This document shows, in pieces, positions 52,873-61,568 of a stretch of 64,000 bases of DNA (position 1 is its first letter; each line of letters opens with the position of its first letter). The notes under the pieces are model-generated. The model worked only from the letters and a program-made list of their open reading frames with translations, made no database searches and had not been told where the DNA came from. The DNA comes from Streptomyces genisteinicus (GTDB taxonomy: Bacteria; Actinomycetota; Actinomycetes; Streptomycetales; Streptomycetaceae). The translations under genes and the position numbers were made by a program. The DNA lies in the NCBI RefSeq assembly GCF_014489615.1, contig NZ_CP060825.1:434001-498000 (forward strand). Reading direction: 5' to 3'.

Positions 52873-53955
52873 TCACCCGGTGGCGGCGAGGTAGTAGACG
52901 TTGAGCGGGTCGCCCTCGACCGTGCGCACGTCGACATGCCCGAAGCCCGCCTCGGCCAGCATCCGCAGCGCGGTCTGCCGGCCCCAGAGCGTGCCGAGCC
53001 CGGCGCCGCCGGTGCCGAGCGAGGTCGTCATGCAGTAGAAGACGCTGAAGCCGTAGAGCGCCGGGCCGAAGGGGTGGCCGGTGTTGTCCTCCAAGTTGCT
53101 GGACGCCTCGATGTCGGCCATGAGGAACACCCCGCCCCTGCGCAGGGACTTGGCGATGACGGCGAGCGTGCGGGCGGGCTTCGCCAGGTCGTGGATGACG
53201 TCGAAGGCCGTGATCAGGTCGTAGGCGCCGTCGATCTCCGTGGAGTCCAGGACCGCGTAGGTGACGTTCCGGAGCCCTCGGGCCGCGGCCTCCGCCCGGC
53301 CCGCCGCGACGCCGCTCTCCGACTGGTCGACGCCGTGGAAGGTGCTGGCGGGGAACGCCTCGCCGAGCACGACCGGCGCGTGGCCCTGGCCGGTGCCCAC
53401 GTCGAGGGCCTCGATCCCGGAGCGCAGGCGCTCCGTCAGTCCGGGGACGAGCGGCACGATGGTGTCCACCAGCCCCCGGTCGTAGACGCGCGCGGTCTCC
53501 TCCGCCTGCAGCGCCTGGAAGCGCGGGTACGCGGAGTACGGCACCCCGCCGCCCTCCCGGAAGGCGTGGACGACCTGCTGCTCGACCTCGCCCATCAGCC
53601 CGACGTACTGCATCATCCCGGCGAGGTTGTCCGGTCCGGCCGCCGCGGTCAGCGAGGCGGCGTGCTCGGGCGGCAGGCGGTACGTCCGCCGGCGCGGCTC
53701 GTACTCCAGGAAGCCGCCGACGACCATGCCGCCCAGCCACTCCCGGACGTAGCGCTCGTCGAGACCGGCCGCGTCGGCGATGTCCCCGGAGGTCGACGGG
53801 GGCAGCACCGCCATCGTCTCGAACAGTCCCGTCTGGTGTCCGACGCTGGTCAGCAGGGCGACGGCGCCCTTGTTCAGCACGTCGACGACCTCGGCGGCGA
53901 ACGCCTCCTGCTTCGCGAGGTCCGGCTGACCGGTCTGCGTTGCGGGGCTCGACAT
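52873..53955 (-). CDS. Class I SAM methyltransferase with N-terminal winged helix
   Basis: A 360-residue protein. The N-terminal part (about residues 30-90) is a winged-helix dimerisation region (LLTSVGHQTGLFETMAVLPP, DIADAAGLDERYVREWLGGM), as in small-molecule O-methyltransferases. Motif I is EALDVGTGQGHAPVVL; acidic strand 2 GVDQSES; then DLITAFDVIHDLA. The C-terminal EGDPLNVYYLAATG is typical of the group often called DUF4062/SAM methyltransferase in streptomycetes. Substrate unknown. ATG 53955 follows GAGAGGAG. Confidence 0.85.
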   Translation of the reverse strand: MSSPATQTGQPDLAKQEAFAAEVVDVLNKGAVALLTSVGHQTGLFETMAVLPPSTSGDIADAAGLDERYVREWLGGMVVGGFLEYEPRRRTYRLPPEHAASLTAAAGPDNLAGMMQYVGLMGEVEQQVVHAFREGGGVPYSAYPRFQALQAEETARVYDRGLVDTIVPLVPGLTERLRSGIEALDVGTGQGHAPVVLGEAFPASTFHGVDQSESGVAAGRAEAAARGLRNVTYAVLDSTEIDGAYDLITAFDVIHDLAKPARTLAVIAKSLRRGGVFLMADIEASSNLEDNTGHPFGPALYGFSVFYCMTTSLGTGGAGLGTLWGRQTALRMLAEAGFGHVDVRTVEGDPLNVYYLAATG

Positions 53956-54066
53956 GACTGCTCCTCTCCACCGGGCGGATACCGCGCGCCGGCGGGGGCC
54001 GGCCCGCTCCATGTGTCACCCTACGCCGGTGTCGCGGGCCCCACCGGGAGGAGCCTCGGTGGCCCT

Positions 54067-54558
54067 TCAGGCCACGGGGAGTTCGAGTTCGGGCCTGTCC
54101 CAGGGCACCGCGGGCGGCGCGGCGGGCACGGTGCCGGTCCTGCGGGCGCCGATTCCGAGGTAGAAGCCGACGGACGGCGGGTGGGAGACGATGCGGACCG
54201 CCGTCAGGCCGGCCTCGCGTGCCCGTGCGGCGAGGTGGCCGGCGAGCAGCCGTCCGATGCCGCGGCCCTGGGCCTCGTCGGCGACGAACATGAGGTCCAG
54301 TTCGGGCGGGGAGAGCACCAGGGCGTAGAAGCCGAGCACCCGCCCGTCCACGCCGACGGCGGCGTACACCTCGTGCGCCTCGATGTAGCCGGGCCCGACG
54401 GTGTAGCCCTCGACCATCGCGGCCCAGTGCCCCCGGTAGGCGCCCGAGGAGCGGACGATCCGGGTGAGGCGCCGGGCGTCGCGCGCGGTCGCCCTGCGGA
54501 TCCGCACGGTGTCGCCGTCGCGGGGTCCGCGGCCGTGCGGGGTCGGGCGCGCTGTCAT
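54067..54558 (-). CDS. GNAT-family acetyltransferase
   Basis: A 163-residue GNAT enzyme: VRIRRATARDARRLTRIV at the start, and the acetyl-CoA loop DEAQGRGIGRLLAGHLAARA. Ends with LELPVA. CATACT ends 6 nt before the ATG and there is no ribosome-binding site, so the mRNA may be leaderless. Substrate unknown. Confidence 0.85.
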   Translation of the reverse strand: MTARPTPHGRGPRDGDTVRIRRATARDARRLTRIVRSSGAYRGHWAAMVEGYTVGPGYIEAHEVYAAVGVDGRVLGFYALVLSPPELDLMFVADEAQGRGIGRLLAGHLAARAREAGLTAVRIVSHPPSVGFYLGIGARRTGTVPAAPPAVPWDRPELELPVA

Positions 54559-54669
54559 GGTCCGAGTATGACGCCCCTGTGCCCGCGCGGGCTGCGGGTG
54601 CGGTGCCCCCCGTGCGGGCACGGGTGCGGGTGACCGCTCCCCCGTGCCCTGGGCGTGCGGGCTCGGTCC

Positions 54670-54850
54670 GCCCGTGCGGCGAGTGAGCCGAAGGGGCGCG
54701 GCGGTGCCGAAAGGGAGAGCGCGCGGAGGTCCCGAGGAACGAGGGACCGAGCACGGTCGACCGTCGGGACCGTCTGGAGCGCCCCGGAGGCGAACCGAGC
54801 CACCGAAAAGGCAGGCGCCCCGGAGGCGAACCGAGCCCTGAACAAGAAGG
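54670..54850. repeat. Repeated, structured intergenic element
   Basis: No supported gene. A 23-bp sequence occurs twice exactly (54779-54801 and 54815-54837). Before it, GGTCCC-N9-GGGACC (54728-54748) and the palindrome CGGTCGACCG (54754-54763) could fold in RNA. The stretch is purine-rich on the plus strand and unlike its surroundings; the text resembles repeated streptomycete intergenic sequences I recall, which is not checkable here. Confidence 0.45.
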
Positions 54851-55573
54851 TCACGCCCGCCAGTAACCGAGGGCGTGTACGCGGTCCTTGGGGAGGGCGA
54901 GTTCCTTGCGGGCGAAGGCACCGAGGGTGCGGGTGGTCGCGGTGTCGCAGGCGATCCACAGGTAGGCGCCGTCGCGGTCGGCGGCGAGTTCCGGCAGGGC
55001 GGTCCGCACCGCTTCGACGAGGTGGGCTCCGCCGTCGCGGCGGGGGATGCGGCGGACCTCGTGACGCGCGGGGTCGATGCGCAGCGGAAGGTTCTCGTCC
55101 GTCGTGTGGGTGGTTTCGAACCAGATGGTGGCGGGTGTCGTGGGGAGCGCGTCGAGCAGGGAGTTGACGGCCGGCAGGGAGGCGGGGTCGCCGACGACGA
55201 AGAGGTGCGAGGGCAGTGGGTCGGGGACGCTGAAGCCGGTGCCCTGGAGTGTGGCTTCGACGGTGTCGCCGGGTGCGGCGGTGCGCGCCCATTCGCTCGC
55301 GCGTCCGTCGTGCAGGGCGAACTCCATGCTGAAGGTGCCTGCTTCTTCGTCGGCGTCGACGAGCGTGTAGGCGCGCTGGTGGGGTTTGTCGCCGTTCTCG
55401 AACCAGACGCGCACCCACATGGTGGGGTGGACGCCGGTCCGCGCGAGCATCCCGCCGTCGGTGAAGTGGACTCTGCGGTAGTGGTCGGTGACCTCTTCCG
55501 CGCCGGTGACGGTGAACGTGAAGTCCTTGCCGCGCATCAGTTTGAGGACGACGCCCTCCCAGCCATGCCCCAC
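54851..55573 (-). CDS. Siderophore-interacting protein (ferri-siderophore reductase type)
   Basis: A 240-residue flavoprotein of the SIP/ViuB family: FTVTGAEEVTDHYRRVHF, the FAD-binding RAYTLVDADEEAGTFSMEFALH, LFVVGDPASLPAVNSLLD (NAD(P)H side), and the terminal GYWRA typical of the family. It reduces imported ferric siderophores to release iron. GTG 55573 follows GGAGGAG. It is divergent from the acylase-GNAT gene, with a DmdR/IdeR-type iron box between them, so both are probably induced when iron is scarce. Confidence 0.9.
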   Translation of the reverse strand: MGHGWEGVVLKLMRGKDFTFTVTGAEEVTDHYRRVHFTDGGMLARTGVHPTMWVRVWFENGDKPHQRAYTLVDADEEAGTFSMEFALHDGRASEWARTAAPGDTVEATLQGTGFSVPDPLPSHLFVVGDPASLPAVNSLLDALPTTPATIWFETTHTTDENLPLRIDPARHEVRRIPRRDGGAHLVEAVRTALPELAADRDGAYLWIACDTATTRTLGAFARKELALPKDRVHALGYWRA

Positions 55574-55697
55574 TGTGTCTCCTCCGTCGTGTCGTGCCGA
55601 GTGGCGCCGTGCCGTGCCGAGCGGCGCCGAGTCGTCGCGTGCCGTGGCGGGTCCTGCCGGACCGCGCCCCGACATGGCCGAGGAGCGGTGGCCGGAA

Positions 55698-55726
55698 TTG
55701 TTTCTCGAACAGCCGTGCCTTAAGTT
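55698..55726 (+). promoter_or_regulatory. Promoter of the acylase-GNAT gene
   Basis: TTGTTT (55698-55703) and TAAGTT (55721-55726) are 17 bp apart. The start point (near 55733) falls inside the iron box, so the repressor would block it. Confidence 0.6.
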
Positions 55727-55743
55727 AGGTCAGCCTAACCTAA
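55725..55743. promoter_or_regulatory. DmdR/IdeR-type iron box
   Basis: TTAGGTCAGCCTAACCTAA differs at two central positions from the palindromic consensus TTAGGTTAGGCTAACCTAA bound by DmdR1/DtxR/IdeR with iron. It lies between two divergent genes (55573 and 55759). Confidence 0.9.
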
Positions 55744-55758
55744 AGAGTGGGATTCAGT

Positions 55759-58380
55759 GTGAACAGAGCGCTTTTCCGGGACCCCTGGGGCATCCCGCAT
55801 CTGAGGGCCGACAGCCCCGGGGAACTCGCCTACGCCCAGGGGCACAACGCGGCCGTCGACCGCGCCTGGCAACTGGAGGTCGACCGGCACCGCGCTCAGG
55901 GGACCTCCGCCGCCTTCCTGGGCGCCGACGCCCTCCCCTGGGACCGGTTCGCCCGGATGTCGCGCATCGAGGACACGGCCCGGCGCTGCCACGCCTCCCT
56001 CTCCGAGGAGACGGCCGCCTGGATCGCCCGGTACGTCGACGGCGTCAACGACGGTCTCCCCGCAGGGGCCGCCCGGGCGCCGCAGTTCACCGCCACCGGC
56101 CTCGCGCCCGGCCGGTGGGAGGTGTGGACGCCGATCGCGGCCTGGCTGTCGACCCACATCCTGTTCGCCGGATTCCCGACCAAGCTCTGGCGCGAGGAGG
56201 TGGCACGGGTCCTCGGCGACGACGCCGCCTGCCTCTTCGCCACCGACGGCCCCGGCACCGCGGGCAGCAACGGCTGGCTGGTGCCCGGTGACCGCACCGC
56301 GTCCGGGGCCGCGCTGATCGCCGGAGATCCGCACCGCTTCATCGAGGACCCGGGCATCTACCAGCAGATCCGGCTGGCCTGCCCCGAGTTCGACGTCGTC
56401 GGGCTCGCCGTGCCCGGCGTCCCGGGCATCGCCCACTTCGGCCACACCGGCTCGGTCGCCTGGGCGATCACCAACGCCATGGCCGACTACCAGGACCTCT
56501 ACCGGGAGCGCCTGCGAAGACGGGGCCCGCACGTGGAGGCGTTCGGGCCCGACGGCTGGCGCCCGGCCGCGGTGCACGCGGAGGTCGTCGAGGTCGCCGG
56601 CCAGGACCCCGTCACCGTGGAGGTCGTGGAGACCGAACGCGGCCCGGTCGTCGCCTGGGACGCCGACTCCGGCGAGGCCATCAGCCTGCGCTGCCCCGCC
56701 CGTGCCGACGGCGACATCGGCTTCGACGCGCTCCCCGCTCTGCTGCGCGCACGGACCGTCGAGGACGTGGACCGGGCGGTGGACCGCTGGGTCGAACCCG
56801 TCAACGTCGTCCAGGCCGCGGACACCGGTGGCGGGCTGCTCCACCGGGTGGCCGGCCGGGTGCCGCGCCGCCACCACCTCAACCGGATCCGGGTGGTCCC
56901 CGCCTGGGAGGCGCGCCACGCCTGGACCGGCACATACGAGACGATGCCGCGGGCGGCCGTCGACGGTGTCGCCGTCATGGCCAACCAGCGCGGCATCGCC
57001 GCCCCGCTCGGCGTCGAGTTCGCCCCCCGCCACCGGGCCGCCAGGATCCGCGAACTCCTGGACGCCGGCACGGCCTGGACGGGTCCGGGCATGGCCGGCA
57101 TCCACACGGACACCCGGCTGGGCTCGGCCGAGCCGCTGATCGCCCTCCTCGCCGGACTCGGCGGCCTCTCCCCTGCGGCGGCCCGGCTGCGCGAGCGGCT
57201 GCTCGCCTGGGACCGGCACATGGCCGTGGACAGCGAGGAGGCCGCCGCGTTCGCGGCCCTGCGCTCCGCCGCGGTGCGCCGGGTGGCGGCCCTGCCCGTC
57301 CTCGCGCCCCTGGCCGCCGCCTCCCCGCTGCCCGAGGTCTTCCGCCCCTGGCTCGCCCTGGTGCCCCGCGTCGCCTACGCACTGGAACGGCTGCTCGCCC
57401 CCGACGCGCTGCCCGGGCTCGACGCCCCGCGGCTCGTGCGCGAGGCGGCCGAGGAGGCGGCCGTCCTCGGCACCGGGGTCTGGGGCGACACCCACCGGCT
57501 CGCCCCGTGGCAGGCACTCCCCGACCCGCCGGAGGGCGGATGGCCCGCCCTGCCCGGGGACTTCGACTGCGTGCTGTCCACCTCCAGCGTCCCGGGCATC
57601 ACCGACCTGAGCGCCCGGGGCCCCGCCGCCCGCTACGTGTGGGACCTGGCACGCCGCGAGGACAGCCTGTGGATCGTCCCGCTCGGCGCGTCGGGCGTCC
57701 CGGGCGACCCCCACCAGCGTGACCAGCTGCCCCGGTGGGCGGCCGGAGAACTCGTCCCGGTGATCACCGACTGGGACCGCCTGACCGAGGAGAAGCAGAT
57801 GACCGCGTCCGAAGCCCGTCCCCGCGAGGCCGTGCACGAGCAGCACGCCGACGGCTTCGGCACCGTCCGCGTCCTCCCGCTGGACCCGGTCGCCGACCTC
57901 GACACCGTCCACGGCTGGGTCACCGAGGAGCGGGCCCGCTTCTGGGGCATGCTCGGGCACACCCGCGAGCAGGTGCGGGAGATCTACGAGTTCGTGGACT
58001 CCCTGCCCACCCACCACGCCTTCCTGGTCCTTCTCGACGGGGAGCCTGCCGCGCTGTTCCAGACGTACGAGCCGGACGCCGACCCGGTCGGCGAGTGCTA
58101 CGACGTCGAGCCCGGGGACTTCGGCGTCCATCTGCTGCTGGCCCCCGCGGCCGGGGAGGGCCGTCCGGGCTTCACCTGGGCCCTGATGCAGGTGCTGATG
58201 GCGTACTGCTTCGGCGACGAGAAGAACCTGCGCGTCGTCGTGGAGCCCGACGCCGCCAACGAGAAGGCGATCGAGCGGATGGTCCGCTCCGGCTTCGTCC
58301 TCGGGCCCGTGATCGACAAGCCCGAGAAGCGTGCGCAGCTGGCCTTCCTCCACCGCGAGGTCTACGACCGCCACGCCTGA
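55759..58380 (+). CDS. Penicillin acylase-siderophore acyltransferase (GNAT) fusion
   Basis: An 873-residue protein. Residues 1 to about 675 are a penicillin-acylase-family Ntn hydrolase: FRDPWGIPHLRA, AYAQGHNAAVDRAWQLEVDR, the autocatalytic Gly-Ser of AGSNGWLVPGDRTASG (Ser170, the N-terminus of the mature beta chain) and HTGSVAWAITNAMADYQD. Residues about 681-873 are a GNAT domain of the RhbD/AlcB siderophore acyltransferase type (VRVLPLDPVADLDTVHGW, FWGMLGHTREQV, FGVHLLLAP). No signal peptide, so probably cytoplasmic. The internal ATG at 57799 has its own ribosome-binding site (GAGGAGAAG), so a separate GNAT product is possible. GTG 55759 preferred over 55747 (GGGA before it). Iron-box regulated. 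Confidence 0.82.
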   Translation: MNRALFRDPWGIPHLRADSPGELAYAQGHNAAVDRAWQLEVDRHRAQGTSAAFLGADALPWDRFARMSRIEDTARRCHASLSEETAAWIARYVDGVNDGLPAGAARAPQFTATGLAPGRWEVWTPIAAWLSTHILFAGFPTKLWREEVARVLGDDAACLFATDGPGTAGSNGWLVPGDRTASGAALIAGDPHRFIEDPGIYQQIRLACPEFDVVGLAVPGVPGIAHFGHTGSVAWAITNAMADYQDLYRERLRRRGPHVEAFGPDGWRPAAVHAEVVEVAGQDPVTVEVVETERGPVVAWDADSGEAISLRCPARADGDIGFDALPALLRARTVEDVDRAVDRWVEPVNVVQAADTGGGLLHRVAGRVPRRHHLNRIRVVPAWEARHAWTGTYETMPRAAVDGVAVMANQRGIAAPLGVEFAPRHRAARIRELLDAGTAWTGPGMAGIHTDTRLGSAEPLIALLAGLGGLSPAAARLRERLLAWDRHMAVDSEEAAAFAALRSAAVRRVAALPVLAPLAAASPLPEVFRPWLALVPRVAYALERLLAPDALPGLDAPRLVREAAEEAAVLGTGVWGDTHRLAPWQALPDPPEGGWPALPGDFDCVLSTSSVPGITDLSARGPAARYVWDLARREDSLWIVPLGASGVPGDPHQRDQLPRWAAGELVPVITDWDRLTEEKQMTASEARPREAVHEQHADGFGTVRVLPLDPVADLDTVHGWVTEERARFWGMLGHTREQVREIYEFVDSLPTHHAFLVLLDGEPAALFQTYEPDADPVGECYDVEPGDFGVHLLLAPAAGEGRPGFTWALMQVLMAYCFGDEKNLRVVVEPDAANEKAIERMVRSGFVLGPVIDKPEKRAQLAFLHREVYDRHA

Positions 58381-58415
58381 GGCCGGCGGGGCGTCCCGGC
58401 GCGCGCCCCGGGCGG

Positions 58416-58481
58416 GCGTGACCGGTTCCGCCCGCCGGTCACGCGGCCCGCTCCCGTGCCGGGGTCCCGGCACGGGAGCGG
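58416..58481. terminator. Two consecutive hairpins between convergent genes
   Basis: GCGTGACCGG (58416-58425) pairs with 58435-58444; then a perfect 16-bp stem 58448-58463 with 58466-58481. The second lies 9 bp from the ligA stop. Confidence 0.75.
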
Positions 58482-58489
58482 AACCGGGC

Positions 58490-60631
58490 TCAGGACGCCG
58501 GGGGAAGGAAGTCCGCCACCGTCGCGGCGAACTCGTCGGGCGTGACGATCCTGATGCCCAGCTGCGCCGCCTTCTCCCGCTTCGAGCCCGCTCCCTCACC
58601 GGCGACCAGCAGCGTGGTGCGCTTGGAGACACTGGACGAGGACCTGCCGCCGGCGCGCTCGACGAGCTCGTTCATCTGGTTGCGGGAGAGCTTCTCCAGG
58701 GCGCCGGTCATCGCCCCGGTGACCACGACGGCCGCGCCGGCCAGCGGACCGGCGGCCGCGGGCTCCCGCGCCTCCTCCCCCGGACCGCCGCCGTCCGTGC
58801 CGCCGGTGCCGTCCGCCGCGGGCGGCGCGGGCGGCGTGGCGCCCGGCTCGGTCATGTTGACCCCGGCGGCGACCAGACGGTCGATCAGCGGGGCCAGTCC
58901 GGCCAGTTCCGCCACGACCGTCCGCGCCTTCTCCGCGCCGATGCCCTCGACACCCTGCAACGCCTCGGCGTCCGCGGCCCGTATGTGCTCCATGTCCGCG
59001 AAGTGCCGTGCGATGCGGCGGGACATGGAGCGCCCGGTGCCGCGCACCCCGAGGGCGCAGAACACCCGCGACAGCGGCCGCCCCTTCGCGCCCTCGATAG
59101 CGGCGAGCAGGTTGTCGGTGCTGGTCCCGCCCATCCGGTCCAGGGTCAGCAGCTGCTCCCGGGTCAGCAGGAACAGGTCCGCCAGGTCCGACACCAGCCC
59201 GGCGTCCACCAACTGGACGACACGGGTGGTGCCGAGACCCTCGATGTCCAGCTGGTCGCGGCCCGCCGCGTACGAGACGGAGGCCACCACCCGGCAGTCG
59301 CGGCCGCGTTCGCAGCGCCAGCGCTGCTCGGAGGTGTCGATGCCCGAGCCGCACTGCGGGCAGACGGACGGGAACTCGACCGCCCGCTCGGCGCCCGTGC
59401 GCAGGTGCGCGACCGGCGCCTCGACGCGCGGGATGATGTCGCCCGACTTGTGGACCATGACCCGGTCACCGATCCGCAGGTCGCGGCGGGTGATGTCCGC
59501 GGGGTTGTGAAGGGTGGCGTAGGTGACGGTCGACCCGTCGATCTCGACGGGCTCCAGGACCGCGCGCGGCGCGATGACGCCGGTGCGCCCGACGTTCCAC
59601 TCCACGCCGAGGAGGGTGGTCACCTTCTCCACCGCGGGCAGCTTGTAGGCGACGGCCCACCGCGGGGCCCGTGAGCCCGACCCGGCCTCGGCCCGGTCCG
59701 CCGCGGGGTCCGCCTTGACGACGATGCCGTCGATGCCGAACGGCAGCCCGGGGCGGGCCGCCGCGATCTCCTCGATCCTGGCCGGGACGTCCTCGGCCGC
59801 GGCCACCACCCGCGGGGCGACCTCCGTGGTCGCGGCGGTGTGCACGCCGAGCCGGACGACCTCGGCCATGACGGCGCTGTGCGGCAGCTCGGCGAGACGG
59901 GCGGCCAGGCCGGGGGCGGTGCCGGGCAGGGCGAGCGCCCCGTAGCCGAAGAACGTCATCTCCACCCGGTAGGCGCGGTCCCTGGCGCGCAGGGTGCCGG
60001 CCGCGCCGTTGCGCGGGTTGGCGAACGGGGCGGCTCCGTGGGCGGTGCGGGCGGCGTTGGCCTGCTCGAACTGCTCCTGGGTCATCAGCACTTCGCCGCG
60101 TATCTCCAGGGTGACCGGCTCGGCGAGCGCGTCGGGCAGCCCGATCACCGTGCCCACGGCGTGCGAGACGTCCTCGCCCGCCGTGCCGTCGCCCCGGGTG
60201 ATCAGCCGGGTGAGCCGGCCGTCCTCGTACCGGGCGGCCACGGCGAGGCCGTCGAGCTTGGGCTCGACGCTCCACGCGGCGACGGTCCGCCCGATGCGGC
60301 GCTCCAGGGAGGCCGTCCAGGCGGTCAGCTGCTCGGCGGAGAAGACGTTGTCCAGGGAGAGCATGGGGACGGTGTGCGGCACGTCCCCGACGGCCGCGCC
60401 CCCCGCGACCTTGCCCGTGGGCGAGTCGGCGGCGACCTCCTCCGGGTGGGCCGCCTCCCAGGCGGCGATGCCCCGGGCGAGACGGTCGTAGGCGTCGTCG
60501 TCGAGGGCGCTCTCGCCCGTCGCGTAGTACGCGGCGGCGGCGCGGGAGGCGGTCGCGACCGCTTCCGCATAGGCGGCGGCGTCGGCGATCACGGCCGCGG
60601 GAGCCGCGGAAACGGCAGGTGAAGTCGTCAT
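58490..60631 (-). CDS. ligA: NAD-dependent DNA ligase
   Basis: A 713-residue DNA ligase. The N-terminal Ia domain is about residues 15-85; the adenylated Lys125 is in [10 protein letters not shown]; the OB fold follows ([16 protein letters not shown]); the zinc finger has [20 protein letters not shown]; helix-hairpin-helix regions ([14 protein letters not shown]) and a C-terminal BRCT domain ([19 protein letters not shown]) are present. An extra Gly/Thr/Pro-rich spacer of about 35 residues separates the HhH and BRCT domains. Length is typical. It may be the main ligase or a second paralogue; streptomycetes often have two. ATG 60631. Confidence 0.93.
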   Translation of the reverse strand: MTTSPAVSAAPAAVIADAAAYAEAVATASRAAAAYYATGESALDDDAYDRLARGIAAWEAAHPEEVAADSPTGKVAGGAAVGDVPHTVPMLSLDNVFSAEQLTAWTASLERRIGRTVAAWSVEPKLDGLAVAARYEDGRLTRLITRGDGTAGEDVSHAVGTVIGLPDALAEPVTLEIRGEVLMTQEQFEQANAARTAHGAAPFANPRNGAAGTLRARDRAYRVEMTFFGYGALALPGTAPGLAARLAELPHSAVMAEVVRLGVHTAATTEVAPRVVAAAEDVPARIEEIAAARPGLPFGIDGIVVKADPAADRAEAGSGSRAPRWAVAYKLPAVEKVTTLLGVEWNVGRTGVIAPRAVLEPVEIDGSTVTYATLHNPADITRRDLRIGDRVMVHKSGDIIPRVEAPVAHLRTGAERAVEFPSVCPQCGSGIDTSEQRWRCERGRDCRVVASVSYAAGRDQLDIEGLGTTRVVQLVDAGLVSDLADLFLLTREQLLTLDRMGGTSTDNLLAAIEGAKGRPLSRVFCALGVRGTGRSMSRRIARHFADMEHIRAADAEALQGVEGIGAEKARTVVAELAGLAPLIDRLVAAGVNMTEPGATPPAPPAADGTGGTDGGGPGEEAREPAAAGPLAGAAVVVTGAMTGALEKLSRNQMNELVERAGGRSSSSVSKRTTLLVAGEGAGSKREKAAQLGIRIVTPDEFAATVADFLPPAS

Positions 60632-60771
60632 GGCTCCATCCTGCCGCCCACCACTGACAGCCCGGCCGGGGCCGTCGCGGGCGGCTGCCGGCCGGTGGGC
60701 CGGGGGCGTCGCCGGCCGGGCCTCCCGTCCGGATCCCGACGGGCTCGCGTGCCCCGGTGCGGGCGAAGGGC

Positions 60772-61305
60772 CTACGCCTCGAACTCGGTGAGGTCGATGG
60801 CGAGGATCCGCAGGGGGAAGCCGAGCTCCGGGTGCTCCGTCTCGCGTTCGAACGTCATGCCCAGCTTGCGGGCGACGTTCTCCGACGCGGTGTCACCCAC
60901 CCGGAGGACGGCGACGACCCGCTCCAGACCGCGGTCCTGGAGGGCGAACTCCAGGGTGGCGTGCGCCGCCTCCGAGGCGTATCCCTGCCCCCGGAACTGC
61001 GGTCCAAGTCGCCACTCGACCGCCACCTCGTGCCCGAGGTCCGGCAGCTGGGCGGGGACGGTCAGGCCGACGGCTCCGGCGAGCTCGCCCGAGGCGAGGA
61101 GTTCGACGGCGAAGACGCCGAAGCCCTCGTCGTCCCACTCCTCCTCCCACCGCTCGATCGTCTCCGCCGCCGCATCGGCGTCGAGCACCGACCCGTCGCC
61201 GATCCACCGCATGACCCGGGGGTCGGCGTGGAGGTCCGCCAGGGCGGCGAGGTCGGAATCGTCCCAGCGGCGCAGCAGCAGGCGGGGGGTGCGGATCTCA
61301 GTCAT
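60772..61305 (-). CDS. GNAT-family acetyltransferase (RimJ/RimL type)
   Basis: A 177-residue GNAT enzyme: [35 protein letters not shown], the acetyl-CoA motif [22 protein letters not shown] and the RimL-like [19 protein letters not shown]. Probably N-acetylates a protein or small amine. ATG 61305 has AGGA 8-11 nt upstream; a second ATG at 61314 is in frame. Confidence 0.87.
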   Translation of the reverse strand: MTEIRTPRLLLRRWDDSDLAALADLHADPRVMRWIGDGSVLDADAAAETIERWEEEWDDEGFGVFAVELLASGELAGAVGLTVPAQLPDLGHEVAVEWRLGPQFRGQGYASEAAHATLEFALQDRGLERVVAVLRVGDTASENVARKLGMTFERETEHPELGFPLRILAIDLTEFEA

Positions 61306-61568
61306 GGCGTCCATCCTGCCGCACCGGAGCGGGGGACTCCGCCCGGTGCCGGCTCCTGGCCCGTGCAGCAGTTCGAGGCCGTCGGCACCGCGTGCGAACG
61401 GATCGCACGAACAGACTGGCGACCGACCGAGGGCCGGTGGCATATGTCAAAGGCACCACCGGATCGAGTGTTGCCAAATGGCTTACGGCCCTTCGCCGCC
61501 TGTGCAACAGTCGTACACGGTCCCTGTTCGAGACCTGGCCGTGGCCGCGCCCTGTATCGGAGTACCAG

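Noticed and set aside
52873..53955. Methyltransferase as the missing tgmC
   Set aside because: It is a winged-helix O-methyltransferase-type protein over 21 kb from tgmAB, not PIMT-like, so it is not the expected partner.
57799..58380. Separate GNAT gene with its own start
   Set aside because: The acylase frame reads through without a stop and no base change is needed, so it is reported as a fusion; an alternative internal start is only mentioned.
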